The position numbers were made by a program, and so were the translations under genes. Of a DNA stretch of 64,000 nucleotides, positions 9,854 to 19,237 are shown in pieces. Numbering within the stretch: the stretch's first letter is position 1; each line of letters opens with the position of its first letter. The notes under the pieces were generated by a model that was not told the DNA's origin, ran no database searches, and saw only the letters and a program-made list of their open reading frames with translations. The DNA comes from Novosphingobium sp. G106. GTDB lineage: Bacteria; Pseudomonadota; Alphaproteobacteria; Sphingomonadales; Sphingomonadaceae. The stretch is from NCBI RefSeq assembly GCF_019075875.1, contig NZ_JAHOOZ010000001.1:1922001-1986000 (forward strand), given 5' to 3'.

Positions 9854-10783
9854 TTAGATCTTTCCGGTGAGTTCGGGGACGGCGCCGAACAGGTCGGCGA
9901 CGAGGCCGATGTCGGCGACCTGGAAGATCGGCGCGTCCTCGTCCTTGTTGATGGCGATGATGGTCTTCGAATCCTTCATGCCCGCGAGGTGCTGGATCGC
10001 GCCCGAGATGCCGATGGCGATGTAGACTTCGGGGGCGACGATCTTGCCCGTCTGGCCGACCTGGTAGTCGTTGGGCACGTAGCCCGCGTCGACCGCGGCG
10101 CGCGATGCACCGACGGCGGCGCCGAGCTTGTCGGCGAGCGGGAAGATGACCTGTTCGAAAGTCGGGCCGTCCTTGAGAGCGCGGCCGCCCGAGACGATGA
10201 TCTTGGCGCTGGTCAGCTCGGGGCGTTCCAGCTTGGCGATCTCGGCGCCGGCGAAGCTCGAGATGCCGGCATCGCCCGCTCCCGAAACGCTCTCGACGCT
10301 GGCCGAACCGCCGCTCGCGTCAGCCTTGGCGAAGGCCGTGCCGCGCACGGTGATGACCTTCTTGGCATCGACCGACTGAACCGTGGCGATGGCGTTGCCC
10401 GCATAGATCGGACGCGTGAAGGTGTCGGCGCTCTCGACCGAGAGGATGTCGCTGATCTGCATCACATCGAGCGAAGCGGCGACGCGCGGGGCGATGTTCT
10501 TGCCGTGCGCCGTGGCGGGCGCGAGGAAGGCGTCGTAGCCCGCCATCAGGCCGGCGACGAGCGGTGCGACGTTCTCGGCCAGCTGGTTGGCATAGGCCGC
10601 GTCGTCGGCCAGCAGCACCGTGGCGACGCCGGCGACCTTGGCGGCCTGGTCGGCGACCGCGGCAGCGCCGCTGCCCGCGACGAGGACGTGGACTTCGCCG
10701 AGCTGGGTGCCAGCGGTGACGACGGCGAGCGTGGCGTCCTTCAGCGACGCGTTGTCATGCTCTGCGTAGACGAGGACGCTCAT
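9854..10783 (-). CDS. etfA: Electron transfer flavoprotein, alpha subunit
   Basis: A 309-residue EtfA/FixB. The N-terminal half ([11 protein letters not shown] start) interacts with EtfB. The C-terminal FAD-binding domain is recognisable from [36 protein letters not shown] and [16 protein letters not shown]. It carries electrons from acyl-CoA dehydrogenases to ETF-ubiquinone oxidoreductase. Five acyl-CoA dehydrogenase genes elsewhere in the window would need such an acceptor. Start overlaps the etfB stop by 4 bp. Confidence 0.95.
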   Translation of the reverse strand: MSVLVYAEHDNASLKDATLAVVTAGTQLGEVHVLVAGSGAAAVADQAAKVAGVATVLLADDAAYANQLAENVAPLVAGLMAGYDAFLAPATAHGKNIAPRVAASLDVMQISDILSVESADTFTRPIYAGNAIATVQSVDAKKVITVRGTAFAKADASGGSASVESVSGAGDAGISSFAGAEIAKLERPELTSAKIIVSGGRALKDGPTFEQVIFPLADKLGAAVGASRAAVDAGYVPNDYQVGQTGKIVAPEVYIAIGISGAIQHLAGMKDSKTIIAINKDEDAPIFQVADIGLVADLFGAVPELTGKI

Positions 10784-11529
10784 GCGGCGACTCCCATTTC
10801 CTTGAGTTTGGCGACCAGCGCGTCGACGTCGGCAACCTTGATGCCGGCGCTGCGGACGGGCGGCTCGCCGACCTTGAGCGTCTTGAGGCGCGGTGCGGTG
10901 TCGACGCCGTAGTCGGCGGGGGTCCTGTTCGCCAGCGGCTTGGACTTCGCCTTCATGATGTTGGGCAGCGAAGCATAGCGCGGCTCGTTGAGGCGCAGGT
11001 CGGTGGTGACGATGGCGGGAAGCGTGAGCTTCACCGTCTCGAGGCCGCCATCGACTTCGCGCTTCACGATGACCGAATCGCCTTCGACGGTAACTTCGCT
11101 GGCGAAAGTGCCCTGCGGGCGGCCGAGCAGCGCGGCGAGCATCTGGCCGGTCTGGTTGCTGTCGTCATCGATCGCCTGCTTGCCGAGAATGACGAGGCCA
11201 GGCTGCTCTTCCTCGGCGATCGCCTTGAGGATCTTGGCAACGGCCAGCGGCTCGACTTCGTCGTCGGTCTGGACGAGGATGGCGCGGTCGGCGCCCATGG
11301 CGAGCGCGGTGCGCAGCGTTTCCTGGGCCTTCTGCGGCCCGACGGAAACCGCGATGATCTCGGTCGCGACGCCCTTTTCACGCAGGCGGATGGCTTCCTC
11401 GACGGCGATTTCGTCGAAGGGGTTCATGCTCATCTTGACGTTGGCGAGGTCGACGCCGGTGCCGTCGGACTTGACCCGCGGCTTCACGTTGTAATCGATC
11501 ACCCGCTTCACGGGCACGATGATCTTCAT
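10780..11529 (-). CDS. etfB: Electron transfer flavoprotein, beta subunit
   Basis: A 249-residue EtfB/FixA with the typical opening [16 protein letters not shown], the [18 protein letters not shown] segment, [10 protein letters not shown] and the AMP-site stretch [16 protein letters not shown]. With EtfA it forms the FAD/AMP heterodimer that takes electrons from acyl-CoA dehydrogenases. The ATG at 11529 has an AAGGA ribosome-binding site; the in-frame extension upstream looks non-coding. It is the first gene of the minus-strand unit, so the promoter should lie in 11530-11712. That stretch holds one AATGCACC half-site of the recurring operator motif. Confidence 0.95.
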   Translation of the reverse strand: MKIIVPVKRVIDYNVKPRVKSDGTGVDLANVKMSMNPFDEIAVEEAIRLREKGVATEIIAVSVGPQKAQETLRTALAMGADRAILVQTDDEVEPLAVAKILKAIAEEEQPGLVILGKQAIDDDSNQTGQMLAALLGRPQGTFASEVTVEGDSVIVKREVDGGLETVKLTLPAIVTTDLRLNEPRYASLPNIMKAKSKPLANRTPADYGVDTAPRLKTLKVGEPPVRSAGIKVADVDALVAKLKEMGVAA

Positions 11530-11712
11530 GCAATTCGTCCTTCGCTGCAAAGTATCGCGGAAAGCGTCCCTAGCCGGGGAATCGGCCAAAATTCCGCAGG
11601 TCCACTGAACGAAATTAATGATTCGAGCAAGGTGCATTTCAATTTACACCGAACACACCAAACTTGCTCCGGGCTGGACGAAATGCTGCCTCAAGCCCTC
11701 AACGGCCGCTTC

Positions 11713-12900
11713 TCAATCTCGCCGAAGCAGCAGCGCACCGTAGCCAAATCCGCCGTTCGAGACCGCACATGTTCTCGCTCCCGCTACCTGACGGTCTCCG
11801 CCGCGTCCCCACAGTTGAATGCAGGCTTCGTGAGTGTGGCCATAGCCATGGAAACGCCCCGCAGACAGCTGGCCGCCGCTCGTATTCAGCGGCAATTCTC
11901 CGCCCAAACCGATACGACTTCCCCCTTCGACGAAGGAAGCAGCTTCACCAGGCTTGCACAGTCCAAGCGCCTCAAGCCAGAGAAGCGTCAGGATCGAAAA
12001 TCCGTCATAGATCTGGGCAACATCGACGTCCTTTGGCTTCAAGTCCGTCCGCGACCAAAGCATGTCTCCTGCTCGCCTGGCGGGAAGTTCGGTAAAATCC
12101 CCGCTGATGTGTCCCAGACCTAGAGCCCCAATGGACATTCCCATTGCTTCGATGTGGATGGGTGGTTGCCGCAGGTCCCCGGCCACATCCCGCCGTGAGA
12201 ACACGATCGCTGTGGATCCATCGATATGGGTATCGCAATCGAAAAGGCGCAGCGGCGTGGTGATCACGCGTGACGCCATATATTCATCAATTGTCAGTGG
12301 CTTGCGGTAGATCGCATTTGGATTGCCTGCGGCCATCGCTCGGCTGTTTACGGCGATGGCTCCAAGTTGCTCAGCCCGGGCGCCATACTTCTGGAAATAG
12401 GCCTGGGCATATAGCGCCCAAAGGTGCGCAGGTGAAATGGCATTGAACGGTACGTTCCAGGACTGTCCTCCCTCGACCCGCAGACTTCCTTTTCCCAGGA
12501 GTGCGGAATCATGAGCGGCCAGGCGCGCCGTTGCCTGGTTCACGGTTCGGAATACCAGGACATGCCGGCACAGGCCTGACGCGATAGCCTGGATCGCGCT
12601 GATGATCGCACCCATGTGCGCATGCCCTTCGGTAGAGGCTCCGATCCAGGTGGGAGCCAATCCCATTGCGAACATGGTCTCGGTGGCACCAACTGGTGAG
12701 AAGCCCCCTGCTCCCTGCACAGGTCCAGGATAGGTCGTAAAGCCATCGATATCGGCCGCTGTCAGGCCAGCGTCCGCGATGGCCTGCTCGCATGCCTCGA
12801 TCGTCAGGATGAGAGCGCTCTTGTCCGAGGGGCGCCCTACCTTGGATTGTCCAACGCCGGTGATGCACACCTGTTTTTCTGGATAGGATGGCACGCTCAT
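11713..12900 (-). CDS. Thiolase-like protein of the Ltp2 (DUF35-partnered) type
   Basis: A 395-residue thiolase-fold protein. Thiolases carry an N-terminal nucleophile Cys in a NxxCASG context; here that region reads STEGHAHMGAIISAI, so the nucleophile is missing. The C-terminal signature is SGGQLSAGRFHGYGHTHEA and YDGFSI is present. That pattern is typical of Ltp2-like proteins. Some of these are retro-aldolases that, with a DUF35 partner, release a short acyl-CoA from a beta-hydroxyacyl-CoA side chain, as in steroid degradation. The gene overlaps the DUF35 gene by 4 bp, which supports a heteromeric complex. Retro-aldolase activity is inferred, not shown. Confidence 0.8.
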   Translation of the reverse strand: MSVPSYPEKQVCITGVGQSKVGRPSDKSALILTIEACEQAIADAGLTAADIDGFTTYPGPVQGAGGFSPVGATETMFAMGLAPTWIGASTEGHAHMGAIISAIQAIASGLCRHVLVFRTVNQATARLAAHDSALLGKGSLRVEGGQSWNVPFNAISPAHLWALYAQAYFQKYGARAEQLGAIAVNSRAMAAGNPNAIYRKPLTIDEYMASRVITTPLRLFDCDTHIDGSTAIVFSRRDVAGDLRQPPIHIEAMGMSIGALGLGHISGDFTELPARRAGDMLWSRTDLKPKDVDVAQIYDGFSILTLLWLEALGLCKPGEAASFVEGGSRIGLGGELPLNTSGGQLSAGRFHGYGHTHEACIQLWGRGGDRQVAGARTCAVSNGGFGYGALLLRRD

Positions 12901-13340
12901 CGACCGACCTCACGCGGCTGGAACAAGGGCAGGAAGACGTCCTCACGCTCCTCGAACAGCACTTCGACAGGCATATCGATGGTGACGGCCTCTACCGGAC
13001 AGTTGACGATATTGGTGAGGACGTAGAGCTCGAATTGCTCTTCCAGCTCGACCGCTGCAAAGACGAAAGGCTCGCTAAGCACTGGCGTCCAGGCTTGCAC
13101 ATTCACGGTGAACGTCTTGACCCTCCCTCTGCCTGAAACCGGTTCAGGCTGAACCTTGGCGCTGCGGCAGAAGCTGCAACGCGGCTGCGGCGGATGCGTG
13201 TACGCCCGGCAATCTGCGCAGCGGCAAATTCGAAGATGGCCGTCGGCGCCGCTTTGCCAGAAGGCGCGATTGGCGCTGTCCAGCAGTGGTAGCTGCCGAG
13301 GCGTTTCCTCGGGCGCCTGGTGTCGATCGATGGCTGTCAA
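12897..13340 (-). CDS. Zn-ribbon OB-fold (DUF35) partner of the thiolase-like protein
   Basis: About 147 residues with the rubredoxin-like zinc ribbon (CxxC...CxxC: CRCADC and CSFC) followed by an OB-fold ending in the AVELEEQFELYVLTNIVNC and VEVLFE strands. DUF35 proteins assemble with thiolase-like or hydratase partners on CoA substrates. I favour a TTG start at 13340 because AAGGGAG lies 8 bp upstream; longer readings to 13439 have no recognisable domain and no good ribosome-binding site. Stop overlaps the start of the thiolase gene by 4 bp. The 279 bp upstream (13341-13619) hold no gene that I can support. Confidence 0.75.
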   Translation of the reverse strand: MTAIDRHQAPEETPRQLPLLDSANRAFWQSGADGHLRICRCADCRAYTHPPQPRCSFCRSAKVQPEPVSGRGRVKTFTVNVQAWTPVLSEPFVFAAVELEEQFELYVLTNIVNCPVEAVTIDMPVEVLFEEREDVFLPLFQPREVGR

Positions 13341-13619
13341 TTCACGCTCCCTTGTTATCGCGTCCCCGCCGCCGCTTCGTGAAGCGCAATGCCGGCCGAA
13401 CCGGACCGGTCTCCAGGTGCGCGACCGCGATGCAGGCATCCTCCCTTGCGCGGTCTCGTCCGCATGGCTGCGAAGGGACTAGCCTGAATTCCGAGTTTCC
13501 GGCCCTGCAGGCCTTGAGACAACCTGGCAGGATCAGCGGCCCTCACCCGAGAAACTGGGTAGCGCCACCGCTCGCTCGCCAGGACACGATCTTATTTCAG
13601 TAGGTCCCCGCGGGTTCGT

Positions 13620-14614
13620 TCAGGCGGCCGCGATCTCGGGATCAACATCATCGAACTGGTAGAAGCGCGCATATTGCCGGCGATAGGCGAGCAGCGGCCC
13701 ATCGCCTTTCACCAGCATCGGCCGTTCCTGGAAGCGTTTGGCGTTCCATATCGGAATGTCTTGGTTCACCTGCTTGACGAGGTCGCGAATACGCGCCTGG
13801 GTCACGCGCTGCTTGCCCTCGCTTATGCCCGGGGGCACGAACATCTGCCAACGCAGGTGGGTATGCTCGGCGTCGATCGGCGTTACCTGCTGAGCCTGAA
13901 CGACATGGCAGACGTCGATATACTCGACCATCGACTGACCCGGGCCAACCGCGGTCGTGTCGATCTTACCGGTCATGGGCCCACGGGGCGTGTTCATCTC
14001 AGCGACCACCGTGTTGCGACGTGTCCAGCCTTCGAGTTTGAACTCGCCCTTGGGCGCAAAAGGCACGCCGTGGACCGCGCCGAAATGAGCGTGGTCCTGA
14101 CCGTTCTCGGTGATTTCCTGGACATGGATGTTGATCACCCAGTCATAGGTGTCGTGCAGCACCCACTCGCCATCCGGGCAATCGGGCAGTTTCGCGACTT
14201 CCCATTTGGGCGCCACCTTCTTGGGATGGTACCAGACATAGATCACGCCGTCAGATTCCGTCGTCGGCCAAGTGGGCAAGCAGCCGCGTTTGGCCTGAGG
14301 CGGAATGACATCAGAGTAGGGGATGTCGGTGACGGCGCCCTGCCCGTCGAAGCTCCAATGGTGGAATGCGCAGCGCAGATCGTTGCCGACCACCTCGCTG
14401 GCAACGCCGAGGTGTGCACCCAGGTGCGGGCAAAACGGATCGACGGCATGGACACTTCCGTCGACCCCGCGCCACATCACGAACTCGGTGGCGAAGTAGC
14501 GCAGGGTCTTCACCTCGCCCGGTGCGACGTCGCCAGACGTGGCGACGGCGAACCAGCCGAAGGGATCGGCAGTTTGGCAAAGCCGCGATCGAGAGGAGAG
14601 GTGGCAGCGTCCAT
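13620..14614 (-). CDS. Rieske non-heme iron oxygenase (KshA-like), N-terminus frameshifted
   Basis: A Rieske oxygenase alpha subunit resembling 3-ketosteroid 9alpha-hydroxylase (KshA). The Rieske ligands are visible as CPHLGAH and CAFHHW, and the mononuclear iron motif as ENGQDHAHFGAVH. The expected N-terminus MDAATSPLDRGFAK starts at ATG 14614 behind a CGGAG ribosome-binding site but runs into a different frame before ADPFGWFAV. Adding one base to the 3-base run at 14573-14575 (A on the coding strand) gives FAKTADPFGWF and an intact 331-residue protein. As it stands, an open frame from an ATG at 14654 could still express the protein with about 30 altered residues. Needs a ferredoxin and reductase, not seen here. 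Operator site J lies 39 bp upstream of 14614. Confidence 0.8.
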
Positions 14615-14652
14615 CACATACTCCGAAAGAATCCCGATCCATCGACTCACGC

Positions 14653-14669
14653 AATGCACCAGATGAATT
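14653..14669. promoter_or_regulatory. Candidate operator, 17-bp palindrome (site J)
   Basis: Reads AATGCA-CCAGA-TGAATT, arms matching the other sites with a single mismatch and the same 5-bp spacer. It lies just upstream of the Rieske oxygenase start at 14614 and would overlap its promoter. Confidence 0.45.
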
Positions 14670-14711
14670 TCATTATATCCCGCGATGCCGGGCAGGTCAA
14701 AGTAGTGCAGG

Positions 14712-15938
14712 TTAGCGGCCTCTCGGGATCTCCCGGAAGGGCACGTTCTTGTCGACGCGGATGTCACCCGGCAGCCCGAGCACGCGTTCGGCAATGATGT
14801 TCTTCATGATCTCGTCGGTGCCGCCGCCGAGGCGCAGACCCGGCGCCCAGAGGAAACGGTGCTGGAACGCGCCGTTCATCGCCGCCTCGTCGGGATCGTC
14901 CATCAGGCCAGCGTGATCGAGCAGGTCGAGCGCCTTGTCGGTCAGGTTCTGGGCGAGGTTCGACCAGAGCAGCTTGCCCGCCGAGCCTTCGGGACCGGGC
15001 GTCGCACCCTTGGACAGCGAGGTCAGCGTGCGAAAGCTCATCAGGCGGATCGCCTCGGCATCGACGTAGAGGTCGGCCAGCCATTCGCGGAATGCGGGAT
15101 CCTCGAGCGCGGGCCCGTCGAACGAAGGCGTTTCGGCAGCAAGTGCCATAATGTCGCGCCAGTTGAGCCCGGTGCCCGAACCGAGCGAGGCACGCTCGTT
15201 CATCAAGGTGGTGATGATGACCTTCCACCCACCGCCCTCTTCACCGACGCGCTGGCTGTCGGGCAGGCGCACGTCGGTGAGGAACACTTCGTTCAGTTCG
15301 TTGTCGCCCGACATCATGCGGATCGGCCGGACCTCGACGCCGGGGGTCTTCATGTCGAGCCAGAAGACGGTCAGGCCCTTGTGCTTGGGTAGGTCCGGAT
15401 TGGTGCGGGCGACGAGCATGCCATAGTCGGCGATCTGCGCGCCGCTGTTCCAGACTTTCTGGCCGTTGATCACCCAGCCATCTCCATCCCGAACGGCAGC
15501 GCAGCGCACGCCGGCGGAATCGGAACCGCTCGCCGGTTCGGAGAACAGCTGGCACCAGATCTCCTCGCCGCGCACCGCCGGGGGCACGCGGGCGAGTGAG
15601 GCCTCGTCCTTGTTGTGCTCCATCAGCGCGGGCAGCAGCATGTCGAGCCCGGTGCGGAAGTAGTTGAACTGGAGCCCGGCGCGCAGTTCCTCCTGGCCGA
15701 AGATCGCCTCCTCGATCGCGGTGCCACCGGCTCCGCCCCACTCCGGGGACCAGGAAATGCAGGCGTATCCCGCCGCGGCCTTGGTCGCCTGCCAGACGCG
15801 CGCGACGTCCTTGTGCTTGTCGTGCCACTGGCGCCGCTCGGTCGGGGTGAGCCCGCTCATGTCGGGCGCGTTGTCGGCGATCCAGGCGCGGACTTTGGCG
15901 CGGTAGCCGGCCTCTTCAGGGCTTTCGTCGAAGTTCAT
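14712..15938 (-). CDS. Acyl-CoA dehydrogenase, subunit of a heteromeric pair
   Basis: A 408-residue acyl-CoA dehydrogenase with the medium-chain fold: SWSPEWGGAGGT, QLFSEPASGSDSAGV for flavin and substrate contacts, VINGQKVWNSGAQ, and the C-terminal GGGTDEIMKNIIAERVLGLP. It is encoded next to a second, divergent acyl-CoA dehydrogenase with a 4-bp overlap. That layout is typical of alpha2beta2 dehydrogenases such as the ChsE/FadE pairs of steroid side-chain degradation. The reaction would be alpha,beta-desaturation of an acyl-CoA with electrons going to ETF. The substrate is unknown; a bulky polycyclic thioester is plausible from context. Confidence 0.88.
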   Translation of the reverse strand: MNFDESPEEAGYRAKVRAWIADNAPDMSGLTPTERRQWHDKHKDVARVWQATKAAAGYACISWSPEWGGAGGTAIEEAIFGQEELRAGLQFNYFRTGLDMLLPALMEHNKDEASLARVPPAVRGEEIWCQLFSEPASGSDSAGVRCAAVRDGDGWVINGQKVWNSGAQIADYGMLVARTNPDLPKHKGLTVFWLDMKTPGVEVRPIRMMSGDNELNEVFLTDVRLPDSQRVGEEGGGWKVIITTLMNERASLGSGTGLNWRDIMALAAETPSFDGPALEDPAFREWLADLYVDAEAIRLMSFRTLTSLSKGATPGPEGSAGKLLWSNLAQNLTDKALDLLDHAGLMDDPDEAAMNGAFQHRFLWAPGLRLGGGTDEIMKNIIAERVLGLPGDIRVDKNVPFREIPRGR

Positions 15939-17065
15939 GGCTGTTGTCCTTCGAGCGCGACGCGTTGCTCCAACCGATCCGCGAGCCGGCGCTTCCAGTC
16001 GCGCGGCGCTCCCAGGATCAGTCCGAGGTGCCGTGCGCGGCGGTAGAAGAAATGGCAGTCGGCCTCCCAGGTAAAGCCGATCCCGCCGTGCGTCTGAATG
16101 TTCTCGCGCGAGGCCAGGAGATAAGCGTTCGATCCCGCCACCCGCGCGGCGGCGGCGGCCAGCGGCAGTTCGGGCGCGTCGGTCGAGAGCGCCCAGGCGC
16201 CATAATAGGCATTGGCGCGCGCGACTTCGTTGCGGATGAAGACGTCGGCCAGCTTGTGCTTGATCGCCTGGTAGGAGCCGATCGGCCGGCCGAAGGCATA
16301 GCGTTCGAGCGCATAGTCGCGCGCCATTTCAAGCGCCCGGTCTGCCCCGCCGAGTTGCTCGAAGGCGACGAGGATCGCGGCACGGTCCTGGATGCGGGAG
16401 AGCAAAGCACGGCCCTCTCCCGCCGCGCCAAGCGGCTCAGCCACCACAGCCGAGAAGGTGATCCTGGCTTCGCCCCGCGTGGGATCGATCGTCGAGACCA
16501 GGCTGCGCACAACCCCATCGCCGTTCAGATCTACGAGATAGAGCCTGGGACCCTGGTCGGAATTGGCCAGAACGACAGCGCGATCAGCGGCGAGGCCGTC
16601 GGCCACGGGCAGCTTGGTTCCGCTAAGCTTGCCATCGGTAAAGCGCGCCGCGATGCGGTCCATCGTCGGCACGCCAGGCCCTTCCGACACGGCAAGCGTG
16701 CCGATCAGCGAACCCGCGGCAACTTGTGGCAAAAGCCCAGCCTTCTGTTCGGTCGAACCCGCCAGCAGAATGGCTTCGGCAAATTGATAGACGGTCGATG
16801 CGAAAGGTACCGGCGCCAGTGCCCGGCCCAGCTCCTCGGCCAGGGCGCAGAGTTCGACATAGCCCATGCCGATGCCGCCGAATTCCTCAGGGATGGCGGC
16901 ACCGCACCAGCCCTGCTCACCGATGCGCTGCCACAAAGCTTCATCATACCCGGCGGCGGGATTCTCCAGCGCTGCACGCACGACCGTGAGCGGCGAAACT
17001 GCCGTAAGAAACCGCCGCGCCTCGTCTTTCAGCGCCTTTTGCTCATCGGTGTAGTCGAAATTCAC
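15935..17065 (-). CDS. Acyl-CoA dehydrogenase, second subunit of the pair
   Basis: A 376-residue acyl-CoA dehydrogenase (MNFDYTDEQKALKDEARRFL start) with IPEEFGGIGMGYVELCALAEELGRAL segments, RYAFGRPIGSYQAIKHKLAD in the FAD-binding helix and QTHGGIGFTWEADCH near the active site. It resembles FadE27-type beta chains. The FAD-binding RYAFGRPIGSYQ motif is kept here, whereas the partner at 14712-15938 has its own flavin motif. The two genes overlap by 4 bp and are probably co-translated. The upstream 276 bp (17066-17341) contain a duplicated CAATACT element near 17096 and 17116 and no gene. Confidence 0.88.
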   Translation of the reverse strand: MNFDYTDEQKALKDEARRFLTAVSPLTVVRAALENPAAGYDEALWQRIGEQGWCGAAIPEEFGGIGMGYVELCALAEELGRALAPVPFASTVYQFAEAILLAGSTEQKAGLLPQVAAGSLIGTLAVSEGPGVPTMDRIAARFTDGKLSGTKLPVADGLAADRAVVLANSDQGPRLYLVDLNGDGVVRSLVSTIDPTRGEARITFSAVVAEPLGAAGEGRALLSRIQDRAAILVAFEQLGGADRALEMARDYALERYAFGRPIGSYQAIKHKLADVFIRNEVARANAYYGAWALSTDAPELPLAAAAARVAGSNAYLLASRENIQTHGGIGFTWEADCHFFYRRARHLGLILGAPRDWKRRLADRLEQRVALEGQQP

Positions 17066-17341
17066 GGCAGCTCTCCCGGCGGTCAGCCAGCTTTACAATA
17101 CTCGACGCTCGTTGCAATACTAAGTGCACTCCTCGGTGCCGAAAATTGGATGGCTTTGGGGCTGCGCTCGAATACCGCGGGAGTGCTCTCGATCGCCAGG
17201 CTCGAGACATTGTGGAGGAGGTGCACGCAGGCCGGTTCGCGCAACTTTGACCACCAGACTGATGATCGAACGCCGCCGTGCGCCCTCTATCTTTATGGTT
17301 GCGCCCGGCCTCGTTTGCCCAATGGCAGCGAGCCGTGACGG

Positions 17342-18199
17342 CTAGACCCGCGACGGTAGGCCCATGACGGCGGCGGCATTGTCGTAGAGGAACTTCGGCC
17401 AGACCTCATCCTTGAACGGGATCTGATCCATTTCCGCAAAAATGCGCTTGAGCTCGAGCCCCATCGGAAAATAGCCGCCGTAGATCACCTTGCCGGCGCC
17501 GCGTGAATTGGCAAACTTGATGATCTCCTCCGGCCAGTATTTCGGCGCGAAAGCAGAGGTCGAGTAGTAGAGGTTGGGCCACTTCAGCAGCAGCTTGACC
17601 GCCAGCGCCTCGTCGGGCTCCGCGCCGTGGCGCATAACGACTTTGAGCTCGGGCAGGTCGTAGGCCACCTCGTCAAGATGGCCGACCCATTGGGGCATCA
17701 TCGGAATACGTGGGCCGGGCACGCCGACATTTATGAAGATCGGCAGGCCCAGCTCGATGCACTTGGCATAGATCGGGTAAGCCCGCTTGTCGTTGATCGG
17801 CACCGGCGGGTTCTGGCCCGAGGGGAAGAATGACACCCCGTTGATATGGCCCTGGTCGAACTCGTGCTGGATCAGCCTGACGGCATCCATCCCCTTATTG
17901 GGGTCGACCGGCCGGATGGCAGCGAAGCGATCAGGGTGCCGGCGCATCGCCTCGATCGCACGGTCGTCCGACATGTGAATCACGCCGACACGGATGTTAT
18001 GAGCATCCATTTGCGCGATCGTTTCATCGATCGAGGATAAGCGATCATCCCCGCTCCCAATCTCCTCGGGAATCTCCTTGAACATGTACTCGGCGGGATG
18101 CCGCTGCCAGTCGCCTTTCGTACTGGCAACGCCCATCTGATGGGTGTCACGAAAGCCGATGAGGGTATCGATTACAGGAATATCGCGGGGACGTGGCAC
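17342..18199 (-). CDS. Amidohydrolase-2 family protein lacking the usual metal ligands
   Basis: A 285-residue TIM-barrel protein of the amidohydrolase_2 family (HPDRFAAIRPVDPNKG, FINVGVPGPR, KWPNLYYSTSAFAPKY). Active metal-dependent members start with a D-x-H or H-x-H strand, have a His in the central barrel and end with an Asp in a SDYP-like loop. Here the first strand reads VIDTLIGF with no HxH and the late loop reads YGGYFP with no Asp. Hydrolase or decarboxylase activity by the standard metal mechanism is therefore doubtful. It is the next gene after tetR on the same strand and 276 bp before the dehydrogenase pair. A binding, scaffolding or altered catalytic role is possible. Confidence 0.7.
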   Translation of the reverse strand: MPRPRDIPVIDTLIGFRDTHQMGVASTKGDWQRHPAEYMFKEIPEEIGSGDDRLSSIDETIAQMDAHNIRVGVIHMSDDRAIEAMRRHPDRFAAIRPVDPNKGMDAVRLIQHEFDQGHINGVSFFPSGQNPPVPINDKRAYPIYAKCIELGLPIFINVGVPGPRIPMMPQWVGHLDEVAYDLPELKVVMRHGAEPDEALAVKLLLKWPNLYYSTSAFAPKYWPEEIIKFANSRGAGKVIYGGYFPMGLELKRIFAEMDQIPFKDEVWPKFLYDNAAAVMGLPSRV

Positions 18200-18346
18200 G
18201 TATCGCCTTCCTCTCTAACGTCGGCACTGAAAGCGAGCCGGCCGCCACCTGCATCCGTTCCGAGAAACCGATGGCAGTTCGTTACCGCGGCCGACCTCCC
18301 TACTTGCCGGTGCCCCCGGGCTCTGCGAAGCGTTGGGGAATAGTCC

Positions 18347-19099
18347 TCACGATTTCCGCTTGGCCACCGGTTTAGTTGATTTCGAACTGGCCTTCGGACG
18401 TGAAGCGCCGAAGCGACCGTTGATGAACAGGTCGATCTTCACCTCGATGTCCGCTTCGGTGGGCGCTGCGCTGGCCCAGCCGAAGTAAATCATGACCGTG
18501 TGATTTCCGAGAAGGAGATCGACGAACAGTTCGGCCGACTGGTCGTGATCGCCGTCGGGAATGAGCTTCCTCTCGGCAAGTTCGCGGAAAAGCGCTGCCA
18601 CATTGCTGGTGAAGCGCGTGAAGATCGTTGTCGCGATCTTGGTCATCAAGTCGGGAAAGCGGGCGCTTTCCGCGATCATCAGGCGCATCAGTTCGATTGA
18701 CCGCGAGCGCAGAGCGACCTGGTAGGAATAATGTGCCGCCTTGCGCAGCGCGGAGTCGAGATCCTCAACCTCCGCGAGCACCGGCGGATCGATCTTGGCG
18801 GTGTCGCGAGCGAAGATCACTTCGCGGAATATCGCCTCCTTGTCACCGAAGTGCTGGTAGAGCGTGCGGGTCGCCACACCGGCCTTCTTGGCGATGTCGA
18901 GCAGGGTGGTCGCCGCAAAGCCGCGCCTGATGAACATCTCGGTCGCAACTTCCATGACCTTGAGCTTGCGCCGCTCGAGCTCGTCAAGCGTCGGGCGCCC
19001 GGCGCGGTTCCGCTTACGCTTGGGCGGCGCCTTGGCGCGCAGCGGCAGCGCCGCGACGCGGCCGCTGGCCTTTTTCGAAACTGGAGCAACCTTTTCCAA
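18347..19099 (-). CDS. TetR family transcriptional regulator
   Basis: A 250-residue TetR-type repressor. The first 35 residues are rich in Lys/Arg and probably disordered. The DNA-binding domain follows (VMEVATEMFIRRGFAATTLL, then AGVATRTLYQHFGDKEAIF), then a helical ligand domain and another basic tail. Ligands of such regulators in catabolic clusters are often acyl-CoAs. It is the only regulator gene in the window and is therefore the leading candidate for binding the repeated AATGCA-N5-TGCATT element. Its own upstream region has AATGCAACG at 19145-19153, identical to the left half of the site at 44316, about 46 bp before the start. That link is inference. Confidence 0.9.
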   Translation of the reverse strand: MEKVAPVSKKASGRVAALPLRAKAPPKRKRNRAGRPTLDELERRKLKVMEVATEMFIRRGFAATTLLDIAKKAGVATRTLYQHFGDKEAIFREVIFARDTAKIDPPVLAEVEDLDSALRKAAHYSYQVALRSRSIELMRLMIAESARFPDLMTKIATTIFTRFTSNVAALFRELAERKLIPDGDHDQSAELFVDLLLGNHTVMIYFGWASAAPTEADIEVKIDLFINGRFGASRPKASSKSTKPVAKRKS

Positions 19100-19213
19100 A
19101 ATCTCACCTCATGAACGGCAGAAAAGCGTGTTTTCTCACAAAAGAATGCAACGCAATGGGGCCCAAATGGTCAATTTTTTATGTCGACACAACCCCATTC
19201 GCCTAGTTTTTCA

Positions 19214-19234
19214 CCAGAGGCATTGCATTTCTGG
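19214..19234. promoter_or_regulatory. Small palindrome between reductase stop and tetR
   Basis: CCAGA-N11-TCTGG, with GCATTGCATT inside the spacer, lies just after the stop of the OYE-like reductase and 115 bp upstream of tetR. It could be a hairpin at the end of the reductase transcript or a second regulator site. Evidence is the symmetry only. Confidence 0.25.
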
Positions 19235-19237
19235 ACA

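Noticed and set aside
17095..17129. Direct repeat CAATACT and TGCA-N8-TGCA upstream of the dehydrogenase pair
   Set aside because: Spacing differs from the operator set and the repeat is short; chance cannot be excluded.
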